A stretch of DNA of 64,000 bases, taken from an uncultured Erwinia sp. GTDB taxonomy: Bacteria; Pseudomonadota; Gammaproteobacteria; Enterobacterales; Enterobacteriaceae. The notes under the pieces were generated by a model, which was given only the letters and a program-made list of their open reading frames with translations, did no database searches and was not told the DNA's origin. Location of the stretch: NCBI GenBank assembly GCA_946221915.1, contig CAMIKG010000020.1, positions 1-64,000 of the forward strand. Direction: 5' to 3'. Position numbers and translations under genes: made by a program. Every line of letters begins with the position of its first letter. Position 1 is the first letter of the stretch. Below are positions 48,369 through 57,200 of the stretch, one piece after another.

Positions 48369-48740
48369 TAACGGCAGTTCCTTATTGGTAACAGAGCAGC
48401 CGGAGCTGCTATGGGGAAAACGGATTAGCCACCCGCAGAAGCGGAATCGCCACTAAAAGTGTCGATGCCCGCTGAAATGGCTGAGCCTACAGCATCGCCA
48501 CCGAAGTCGCCAATCCCTGCGCTGATACATTTTTGCAATCCATGGTAAAGCAGAGGTCAACACCCGTCACCATCCGCCGATTTACCCGCTTTTTCCCGCT
48601 ATATTCGTCTGTTGCTTTGGCATCAGGCTGGTTTACTATGTCTGCTAACAATAAGTGCCGCTAATAAACAGGGATGCGTAAGGTGACACGCCTGACCTGC
48701 TTATTTATCGCCTGGTATAACGCAAGCAAGGCAGGTCAAT
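48369..48740. other. Gap before the secretion operon, with a Gly-rich frame
   Basis: No firm gene. On the minus strand, 48425-48538 reads as 37 residues from a TTG: CISAGIGDFGGDAV, then Gly/Ser/Ala to a final GG, with no ATG or ribosome site in frame. An ATG frame entering the same A-tract from 48569 is in another register, so a frameshifted gene is possible. An 8-base inverted repeat (TGACCTGC 48693-48700, GCAGGTCA 48731-48738) could fold over the ribosome site of the next gene. Confidence 0.3.
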
Positions 48741-49544
48741 GTGAATTCTGGCAGTCATTTAACTCTCTCCCGTGTTGCCCGCCTGCTGGTTGCTGGCCTG
48801 CTGTTTTGTCAGCTGCCCGCTGTGGCGGAAGACCCTTTATTAATCAATCCTGCTAACACAAACCCAGCACCTGCCGCCAGCAGCAGTGAAGCGCGCGGCA
48901 TTCTGGTGGCGGTGGATCAGGCAACGCTGTCCAGCGATCTCGCCGGACGTATTATTGAGATGCCGTTCCGCGAAGGGGCGTCATTTAAAAAAGGCGATCT
49001 GCTGGTGCGCTTTGACTGCGCCATCTACCAGGCGCAGCTGGCGGCTTCGCAGGCCGCGACGCGCGCGGCGGAAGCCGAGCTGAATCAGAACCAGCAGCTG
49101 GCGCAGATGAAGTCGGTAGGGAAAAATGCCGTGGCTCTGTCGGCCGCGCGGGTGGCGGAAACACGTGCGGAAAGCCAGGTGTATCAGATTCAGGTCAATC
49201 GCTGCCGCCTGCTGGCGCCATTTGATGGCCAGGTCGTGAAGCGCCGTGCCCAGACGTATGAGAGCGTCGGATTAGGCGCGCCGGTGCTGGATATCGTCAA
49301 TAATCGCCAGCTGGAAATTAACCTGCTGGTCTCTTCGCGCTGGCTGTCGCAGCTGAAGCCTGGCCGCACCTTTACCTTTACTCCGGATGAAACCGGCAAG
49401 CCGCTGCAGGCCAGGGTCTCGCGCCTCGGCGCACGCATTGATGAGAGCAGCCAGACGCTGGGGCTGATCGCCACTATCGACGGGCAGGATACTGCGCTGA
49501 TGGCGGGCATGAGCGGCACGGCACACTTTGCGGAGCAGCCGTGA
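48741..49544 (+). CDS. Periplasmic HlyD/RND-type adaptor, first gene of the secretion block
   Basis: 267 residues from a GTG start. A Sec signal peptide (cleavage near LPAVAEDP) exports the protein. A short barrel-sandwich half (ILVAVDQATLSSDLAGRIIEMPFREGASFKKGDLLVRFD) leads into a coiled-coil hairpin (about 95-145), then the second half and a beta-barrel (LAPFDGQVVKRRAQTYESVGLGAPVLDIV). It overlaps the next gene by four bases. It lacks any membrane anchor, so it probably bridges the inner-membrane HlyD proteins and the TolC-like channel. Confidence 0.88.
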   Translation: MNSGSHLTLSRVARLLVAGLLFCQLPAVAEDPLLINPANTNPAPAASSSEARGILVAVDQATLSSDLAGRIIEMPFREGASFKKGDLLVRFDCAIYQAQLAASQAATRAAEAELNQNQQLAQMKSVGKNAVALSAARVAETRAESQVYQIQVNRCRLLAPFDGQVVKRRAQTYESVGLGAPVLDIVNNRQLEINLLVSSRWLSQLKPGRTFTFTPDETGKPLQARVSRLGARIDESSQTLGLIATIDGQDTALMAGMSGTAHFAEQP

Positions 49545-50860
49545 CTATTGCTCCCGGCGCGGCTTCCGGGCAAACCTTCGCCCGCTTTATGACCCTTGGT
49601 CGTCAGGCGCGGGCGGCGAAAACGCCTGAAGAGCTGGCGTATTGTATTGTGAATGACAGCCAGGCGCTGTTTGCTTTTCGTCATGCGGCGCTGGTGATTA
49701 ACCAGCGGGTACGCGCCGTCACCGGCGTCACCCAGCCCGCGCCCCATGCGCCTTTTGTTGCCTTTGTGGAGCGCGCCTGCGCGCAGTTAGAGAAAGCGGA
49801 TCGTTTACCGCAGTGCGCGGTGGTGGCGGCCAGCGAGCTGGATCAGCAAAGTCGCGACGACTGGCAGGCGCTGTCCGCGCCGGAAGTGCTGTGGACGCCG
49901 CTGAAGGATCGCCAGGGCCGCTGTTTCGGCGGTGTCTGGTATGCGCGCGAACAGGGATGGCAACCGGCGGAGCAGGTGCTGGCGGAACAGCTGGCCGACA
50001 CCTTCAGCCATGCATGGCTGGCGCTGGAGCCGCAACCGCGCTGGCGACTGCAGCGCTGGCGCTGGAAACTCGCCATTCCCTGCCTGTTACTGGTTGCCTG
50101 CCTGTTTATTCCGGTACGTCAGTCCGTGCTGGCGCCAGCTGAAGTGATCCCTTTGCATGGCCGTGTGGTCGCGGCGCCGCTGGATGGCGTAATCCAGTCG
50201 TTTGCGGTACAGCCGAATCAGACCGTGCGCAAGGGCGATCTGCTGCTGAGTTTTGATAATACCAGTCTGAAAGCGCAGGCGGATGTGGCGGAGCGGGCGC
50301 TGAACGTGGCGGAAGCTGAGCATCGCGCCAGTTCACAGCGTGCGTTCCAGGATGCCGATTCGAAAGCGCGGCTCGATTTCCTCGCGGCGCAGGTGGCGCA
50401 AAAGCGCGCCGAGCGTGATTATGCGCTGGCGCTGCTCGGCCGCAGCGAACTGCGTGCGGAACGTGACGGTATCGCCGTGTTTGCCGATGCTGAACGCTGG
50501 ACCGGTAAGCCGGTGCGTACCGGCGAGCGGCTGATGGAGCTGGCGGACCCGGCATCGGTGGCGCTGCGCATCGAACTGGATGTTGGCGATGCTATTCGGC
50601 TGGAAAATCGTGCGCCGATTACCCTGTTTCTCGACAGCGATCCGCTGACGCCGCATGCCGCGTCGCTGGAGCGCGTGGCTTACGAATCAGAGCAAACTCC
50701 GGCGGGCAATCTGGCTTACCGGCTTGATGCGCGTTTCGAGGATACGCCGCCGCGTATTGGCCTGCGCGGCACCGCGCGGGTGTCCGGTGACTATGTGCCG
50801 CTGGCCGTGTATCTGTTCCGCCGTCCGCTGGCGGCGGTGCGTCAGTCGGTGGGGCTATGA
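49541..50860 (+). CDS. Membrane HlyD-family protein with GAF-like N-terminus
   Basis: 439 residues. Positions 1-165 form a cytoplasmic domain that reads like a GAF sensor (EELAYCIVNDSQALFAFRHAAL, LWTPLKDRQGRCFGGVWYA). A single membrane helix follows (about 177-192, LAIPCLLLVACLFIPV), then the HlyD barrel-sandwich (GRVVAAPLDGVIQSFAVQPNQTVRKGDLLLSFD), a helical hairpin and a beta-barrel. A cytoplasmic GAF fused to an adaptor is unusual and suggests signal-gated assembly. It overlaps both neighbours by four bases, so the three genes are translationally coupled. Confidence 0.86.
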   Translation: MTIAPGAASGQTFARFMTLGRQARAAKTPEELAYCIVNDSQALFAFRHAALVINQRVRAVTGVTQPAPHAPFVAFVERACAQLEKADRLPQCAVVAASELDQQSRDDWQALSAPEVLWTPLKDRQGRCFGGVWYAREQGWQPAEQVLAEQLADTFSHAWLALEPQPRWRLQRWRWKLAIPCLLLVACLFIPVRQSVLAPAEVIPLHGRVVAAPLDGVIQSFAVQPNQTVRKGDLLLSFDNTSLKAQADVAERALNVAEAEHRASSQRAFQDADSKARLDFLAAQVAQKRAERDYALALLGRSELRAERDGIAVFADAERWTGKPVRTGERLMELADPASVALRIELDVGDAIRLENRAPITLFLDSDPLTPHAASLERVAYESEQTPAGNLAYRLDARFEDTPPRIGLRGTARVSGDYVPLAVYLFRRPLAAVRQSVGL

Positions 50861-52962
50861 GTCAGCTGTTACCGGCGCTGCGCAGCGATTTACAGCTGGC
50901 GGAGTCGGCGACCGGGCTGGACGGCGCACCGCAGTGGGTGCTGGTCGATCTGGTCTCCAGCCGCTATTTCCGCCTGACGCCGGAATCGATGCGTCTGCTG
51001 CGTCACTGGTCAGCAGGCAGCCCGCAGCAGGTACTGGCGGCGGCAAACCGCGAGCCGGGCTTACGGCTTGAAACGAAGCAGCTGGAGCAGCTGCTGCGTT
51101 TTCTGCGACTTAACGATCTGATTGCCGCCAGCGATGTCCAGCAGCGGGCAAGCTATGCCGCCAGGGCGCAGGCGCGGCGGGTCAGTCTGTGGCAAACGCT
51201 GCTGCATCAGTATCTGTTTTTCCGTATTCCGCTGTGGCGGCCCGACCCGCTGCTGAATCGCTGCTGGCCGCTGTTGCAGCGCTACGGCGGTGTGTTTCTG
51301 CGCTTTGTATTACCGCTGATCCTGCTGGCGGGGCTGTTTCTGGTCAGCCGTGACTGGGTCAGCTATACCCACTCGTTCCCTCATCTGTTCAGCCTGTCAG
51401 GCATGCTGGTGTTTGGCGCCGCGCTGATTTTCGCCAAGTTTATCCATGAACTGGGACACGCCTTTATGGCGAAGCGGGCAGGGTGCCGGGTACAAAATAT
51501 GGGCGTGGCGTTTATTGTGCTGTTCCCGCTGTTTTATACCGATGTCTCCGACGCCTGGAAGTTAAAAGATCATCGCGCGCGCCTGCTGATTAGCGCGGGC
51601 GGGATTCTGGCGGAGCTGATACTGGCGTGCCTCGCGTTGCTGGCCTGGTCGCTGCTGCCGGACGGGCCGCTGCGTACGGTGGCATTTATGCTGTCGGGCG
51701 TTACCTGGATCACCACGCTGGCGGTGAACCTGAATCCGCTGATGCGTTTTGACGGTTACTTCTTACTGAGCGACTACTGGCGGGTGGAAAACCTGCAGGA
51801 GCGCGCCTGGGCACTGTGCCGCTGGCGGTTGCGTGAGGCCTTGTTTGCTTATGGCCGCCAGCCGCCGCAGGTGTGGTCGCCCGCAATGCAGCGCAAGCTG
51901 TTGCTGTGGGGCTATGCCTCGTGGGTCTGGCGTTTCCTGCTGTTCTTCGGCATCGCGCTGGTGGTGTATCACTTCTTTATTAAAGTGGTGGGGATTGGTC
52001 TGATGCTGGTGGAAATTGGCTGGTTTATTGTGCTGCCGGTGTTTAAAGAGGCGCGGCAGTGGTGGGCGCTGCGTGGTGCTGCGCGTCCTGCACGGCTGCT
52101 GCGCTCCGGGCTGATTCTCGGTGCTCTGCTGTTACTGCTGTTTTTCCCATGGCGCGGTTCACTGCGCATTCCGGCAGTGCTGCAGGCAGAAAGTGTCAGT
52201 ACCTTGTATGCGCCGATTGCCGCTCAGGTGAAAACCCTGCACGTCGCGGATGGTCAGCGGGTCAAAGCCGGGCAACTGCTGCTGGAACTGACTTCAGGTG
52301 ATGTGGATTATCGCCTTACCATCGAACGTCAGCAGATCGCGCTGCTGCAGCAACAGCGGCAGCGTGGCGCAGGACGGCAGGAGACCGCCAGTGAAACCCA
52401 GGTGCTGGATCAGCAACTGGCGGAATCGGTGGCGCGCTACCGTGGCCTGCTGGCGCAGCAGCAGCGTTTAGCGATCACCGCGCCGCAGGATGGCGTGGTG
52501 CGTGATATCGCCCGTGACCTGACGGCGGATCGCTGGCTGACCAGCGATATGCCACTGCTGCGCGTGGTGGAAAGCGGAGCAGGTAGGGTGCAGGGCTATC
52601 TGCCGGAGGATGCGCTGAGGCTCGCCAGTCGTGGCATGGACGGAACATTTATCGCTGACGACCCGGCATGGCCGCGTCTGCGCGTGCAGCTGAGTGAGAT
52701 TGCGCCGACGGCAGTGGCCTCGCTACAGCAGGAGATGCTGGCATCGGACCGGCAGGGCGCAGTGGCGGTGCGGCGCGACCGCGAGCAGAAAGCGTTGCCA
52801 GTGCAGGCGCAGTATGCGGTGCGTTTGCAGGTGCTGAACGCGGATAGCCTGCCGCGCCAGCCGCTGCGTGGCACGGTAGTGCTGGCCGGGGAAAGAGAAT
52901 CGATCGCAGGCGCGTTATGGCGCAAAGTCGCCGCGCTGGGCATCCGGGAAAGTGGTTTTTAA
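50857..52962 (+). CDS. Site-2 (M50) metalloprotease fused to HlyD adaptor
   Basis: 701 residues. The N-terminal 95 or so resemble a PqqD/RRE-like peptide-binding winged domain (WVLVDLVSSRYFRLTPESMRLL). A polytopic M50 protease domain follows, with zinc ligands His197/His201 in FIHELGHAF and Asp299 in LNPLMRFDGYF. After the last membrane helices (about 415-435) a periplasmic HlyD barrel-sandwich and hairpin run to the end. Such fusions occur beside HlyD, TolC and large secreted proteins. I infer that it recognises, perhaps trims, and passes on the cargo. No ABC ATPase is encoded nearby. Confidence 0.88.
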   Translation: MSQLLPALRSDLQLAESATGLDGAPQWVLVDLVSSRYFRLTPESMRLLRHWSAGSPQQVLAAANREPGLRLETKQLEQLLRFLRLNDLIAASDVQQRASYAARAQARRVSLWQTLLHQYLFFRIPLWRPDPLLNRCWPLLQRYGGVFLRFVLPLILLAGLFLVSRDWVSYTHSFPHLFSLSGMLVFGAALIFAKFIHELGHAFMAKRAGCRVQNMGVAFIVLFPLFYTDVSDAWKLKDHRARLLISAGGILAELILACLALLAWSLLPDGPLRTVAFMLSGVTWITTLAVNLNPLMRFDGYFLLSDYWRVENLQERAWALCRWRLREALFAYGRQPPQVWSPAMQRKLLLWGYASWVWRFLLFFGIALVVYHFFIKVVGIGLMLVEIGWFIVLPVFKEARQWWALRGAARPARLLRSGLILGALLLLLFFPWRGSLRIPAVLQAESVSTLYAPIAAQVKTLHVADGQRVKAGQLLLELTSGDVDYRLTIERQQIALLQQQRQRGAGRQETASETQVLDQQLAESVARYRGLLAQQQRLAITAPQDGVVRDIARDLTADRWLTSDMPLLRVVESGAGRVQGYLPEDALRLASRGMDGTFIADDPAWPRLRVQLSEIAPTAVASLQQEMLASDRQGAVAVRRDREQKALPVQAQYAVRLQVLNADSLPRQPLRGTVVLAGERESIAGALWRKVAALGIRESGF

Positions 52963-53266
52963 TTGAGTAAATAAGCGCACTTTACCGGGCCTAATCATTT
53001 CATTAAATCTGAAGTAAAGGTAATTATTTGTATTAAGTATCTTTATTTGTCTTAAGTAAAAATGAGCGCTGTTTATTTTTCATATTCTGTCGATAACACT
53101 GTTGCCTTATTAATGCTTTATATGTAATTTCATATCCAATAATTACAATTTATTACATTGTGTTTGTCATGCTGTTGCGCCGTCGGGTGCCGTGTGCCTG
53201 TAACTCAATCATTATTTATTTTTCACAAGCGTGTGATTTAAACAGCAATTTCTAAGGAGAGTGGCT
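52963..53266. promoter_or_regulatory. AT-rich promoter region with tandem direct repeats
   Basis: The 304-base gap between the protease and collar genes is far AT-richer than its flanks. TTATTTGTATTAAGTA (53024-53039) and TTATTTGTCTTAAGTA (53043-53058) are repeats 19 bases apart, close to two helical turns. That suggests a regulator site for a separate promoter driving the cargo genes. No gene is seen. Confidence 0.5.
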
Positions 53267-54166
53267 ATGCAGGGTATCAAAAAAATCTTTACCCGTTCCG
53301 CGCTGGCAGCTGTGGTGGCGACAGGGGTTTTCCTGCCATTTGAAGCGGCAGCATGCACAGATGAATCATATACCGGTTCAGTGTGCTTTGTGGCGACAGA
53401 CTGGTGTCCGCGCAACTGGGTGCAGGCCAATGGTCAGGTGCTGGCTATAAATCAGTATCAGGCATTATATTCGCTGCTGGGTACGGTGTATGGTGGCGAT
53501 GGAAGGACGAATTTTGCTGTTCCTGATCTGCGTGGCCGTGCGCCTGTCGGTTATGGCACGGGCATTGGGCTCCCGGCGGTTGCGCTGGCTGCCAAAGTGG
53601 GCCAGTTCGCACAGAGTGTTGCCGTACCATTACCGCAGCATACTCACACTGCGACGTTTTCCCCTACTGGTACTACACCGGACACGGGTACGACCCCGGT
53701 GACTGTTCCGACAATCACTGGTACGGGCCAGACAGTTTCGGGTATTACCATCACGAATACGCTTGCCCTGATCGCCACAACGAAAGGCAGTCTTAATATT
53801 GCGTCCTCTGCAGCAACCGGCGGAACTCCTTCGCCGGCAAATGGCGCGGTTCTTGCCCGCCCAACTGTGGGTGCGCCGAGTATTTACAACGCTGGCGCCA
53901 GCGCAAATACCACCATTGGCCCTGAACAGACTTTTACTGGTGATGTAACGGGCACCGTCACGTCAATCGCAAGTGGCGGAACCGTGAACGGTACGCCAAA
54001 TATTCCTTCTTTCACACTTGATGTCCCTAAGACGGTTACGCAGGGCAATGTCACGGTTGCCCAGGCGGGCACGGCGGCAGCAGCCATTACTGTGAATACC
54101 CAGTCGCCTGTCCTGGGCCTGAACGCCTGTATTATGGCAAATGGCATTTACCCTCAGCGCCCGTAA
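53267..54166 (+). CDS. Secreted phage-tail-collar (microcystin-dependent-protein-like) protein
   Basis: 299 residues from ATG 53267, with AAGGAGA seven bases upstream (a GTG at 53261 is less likely). A signal peptide (cleavage near FEAAACTD) is followed by the collar domain: CPRNWVQANGQVLAINQYQALYSLLGTVYGGDGRTNFAVPDLRGRAPVGYGTG is diagnostic. A Thr/Ser/Gly-rich beta region then takes over, and the end CIMANGIYPQRP is also collar-like. The signal peptide marks it as exported rather than as part of a phage. It may be a surface tip or a second cargo of the system. Confidence 0.85.
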   Translation: MQGIKKIFTRSALAAVVATGVFLPFEAAACTDESYTGSVCFVATDWCPRNWVQANGQVLAINQYQALYSLLGTVYGGDGRTNFAVPDLRGRAPVGYGTGIGLPAVALAAKVGQFAQSVAVPLPQHTHTATFSPTGTTPDTGTTPVTVPTITGTGQTVSGITITNTLALIATTKGSLNIASSAATGGTPSPANGAVLARPTVGAPSIYNAGASANTTIGPEQTFTGDVTGTVTSIASGGTVNGTPNIPSFTLDVPKTVTQGNVTVAQAGTAAAAITVNTQSPVLGLNACIMANGIYPQRP

Positions 54167-54249
54167 TTTTTAACGCTGTACACCGGCACGTTTTCAGTTG
54201 CTAAACGTGCCTGTGCAATCTCTTTCTTTGCTTATTCTGGGGTGTCAAT

Positions 54250-57200
54250 ATGTTGTCATGGCGTAATGTGTTAGGAAAAAAAAGGACTGAGACACCCCAG
54301 CTGCTGGATGTGGAGTCGGATATTGCGCTGGGCTTTGCTCTTGAGGCCCGCATGTTATTTGATGGCGCGGTTGCCGCAACGGTCGGTCAGGCTGACAGTG
54401 CTCAGCAGGCTGACAGCAGCGCCGCTGCAACAGCCAGCAGTGACGCGACAGCTGAAAGCAGTGCGGCGGACGCCAGTCAGGACCAGGCAACCTCTGGCAC
54501 AGACAGCCAGACCTCCGATAGCCAGAATACGGCGGACGATCTGGCGGTAGCCAGTGACCCGGTGCGCAAAGAAGTCGTCTTTATCGATACGTCAGTAGCG
54601 AACTACCAGTCGCTGGTCAATGGCGTCAAATCGGGTGTGGAAGTGGTGCTGCTCAATGCCAGCGAAGATGGCCTGAGCCAGATTGCTGTGTGGGCGCAGA
54701 CGCACAGCGGTTATGACGCCATCCACATTATCAGTAATGGCGGAGAAGGCTCGCTCAGCCTCGGCAATATTACCCTGAACAACAGCTCGCTCAGCAGCCG
54801 CAGTGCCGATCTGGCGCTGATTGGCAGCGCGCTGACGGACAGCGGCGATATTCTGTTGTACGGCTGTGATGTGGCACAGGGCAGTGACGGTCTTGCGTTT
54901 ATCAGCGATCTGGCGGCACTGACTTCGGCGGATGTAGCGGCATCAGATGACCTGACAGGTGCTGCGTCACTGAACGGTGACTGGACGCTGGAAGCGCAGG
55001 CTGGTGATATTGAAAGCAGCAATGTGCTGACGGAAACGGCGCAAAACAGCTACACCTATGTGCTCGATACCTTTACCTTCACCAGCGGTACAGAAACCGG
55101 CAGCGGTACCAATAATGTGACATGGACCGAAGGCAGCCATACCCTCAATTTTGATTTTGTTGGCACGGTTTATCCTTTCTACAGTTCCCCGGATGGTATC
55201 TATATTATTCAAACGGATGGCTCAGCCAGCTCAAATTCGCTGACCTTTACCATTTCCGTCGCGAATGGCTATATTTTCGATCTCTCCTCGCTGGATCTGA
55301 TGAATGGAGACAGTGGCGGCCCTCAGGCCTATACCATTTCCTCCAGTCTGAGTAGTGCCAGCGATGAAGTAAGCGGCACACTGACTCAGGACGGTAGCTT
55401 CGTCTTTACCACTATCAGTGGTTTTAACAGTGCTTTCACTGGGGTAAGCAGCATCACCATTACCACCTCAGGCACCAACGAGTATTACCTCGATAACCTG
55501 GTGTTAAATAATATTCGCCTCGCCGCGACCAGTGATGCCACGTCAACCGTCACCGCCGGACCGGCAACAGAAGCCACCACCTTTGCCACCACCTCCACCA
55601 GCGTGGCGACGGCGACCTCATTACTCGACTTTACCATCACTGATAACGGTGCAGCGGACGGCGTGGCGACAAGCGTCAGCTCGCTTTACGCCACAGTCAG
55701 CGGCACCGCGACCAGCTCAGAATTAAGTCAGATGGTGTTCCTGCTTAACGGGCCGGATGCCACGAATGTTGTCGGCACTTACGACAGCGCTACCGGGCGC
55801 ATCACGTTCTCCGGTCTCTCGCTCTCCGTCGCAGATGCCAGCAGCGAAGCCTATACCATCAAGGCGTATTACAACGACAACACCAGCAGCAACGATATTA
55901 CCGAAGGTCATACCGTGCTGTTGTCTGTCAATGCCAGTAACTTCACCACGGATTCCGGCGGATCGACGTTTGCCGCCAGCCAGACCAGCGTCACCAACGG
56001 CGCGGGCGCGACCATTGATGTTACCGCCACCAAACTGGTTTACAGCCAGTCGCCGTCCACGTCGGTGGTCAGCGGCCGCGATTTCGGTACTCAGCCGGTG
56101 CTGATTGCGGTGGACGCCCGCGGCAATATCGACAGGGACTTTAATGGCACCGTGACCCTGAGTGAGAACGGTAGCGGGTCACTGACTGGCACCACTTCCG
56201 TCGCAGCGGTTAACGGCACGGCGACGTTTACCGGCGTAAAATACACCTCCGCCAGCGATGCGGATGCTAACTTTGTGCTGACGGCATCGACCGGCAGCCT
56301 CACCAGCGCGACCTCCGCAGCGATTGATCCGGACGTGGTGGCGACAAAGCTGGTGTTCTCCACTCAGCCAGCGCCTGCGTCGATCAGTGATGGCGCAAGC
56401 ACCAGCTTTACCACTGTACCCGTGGTGCAGGCGGTGGATGCCAATGGCATGATCGATCAGGACTACAATGGCGCTATCGTGCTGTCGGTCACCGATCCCA
56501 ATGACGGTACGGTAGACGGCACTGTTAACGCCCTGAGCGTGACCTCCGGCGATCAGGATGCCAGCGCGACAACGGTAACCCTGACGGCGACTGCGGGCGT
56601 CGCCACCTATAGCGGCCTGGCGATTCAGTACACCAACAGCGGCAGCAGCAACACGCTGGCGCTGCGCGCCACTTCCGGCAGTCTGACCGCCATTAACAGT
56701 TCATCATTTATCTCGACAACCAATGCTGCACCGGTGTTCAGTAATCTCAACGGTGGCGCAACCTATACCGAAAATGGCACGGCGGTCGTTATCGACAGCG
56801 ATGTGACCGTTGCTGACACGGAGCTGGACGCGCTGAACAGTGGTCTGGGTAACTACAACGGCGCGTCAATCACCATTGTCCGTAACGGCGGCGCCAGCAG
56901 CAGCGATCTGTTTGGCAACAGCGGCCTGTTAGGCTCGCTGGTACAGGGCCAGAGTTTTAGTTACAACGGCGCCACCGTGGGCACGGTCACCAGTAACAGC
57001 GCAGGCACGCTGACATTAACCTTTAACAGCAGCGCCACCTCGGCAGTGGTCGATGCGGTGCTGCAGTCCATTACCTACAGCAACAGCTCTGACAGCCCGC
57101 CAGCCAGCGTGACGCTGAACTGGACATTTAGCGACGGTTCTCTGAACAGCAGCGGCAGCAATCAGGCGGTACTGGCGATTACGCCCGTCAACGATGCGCC

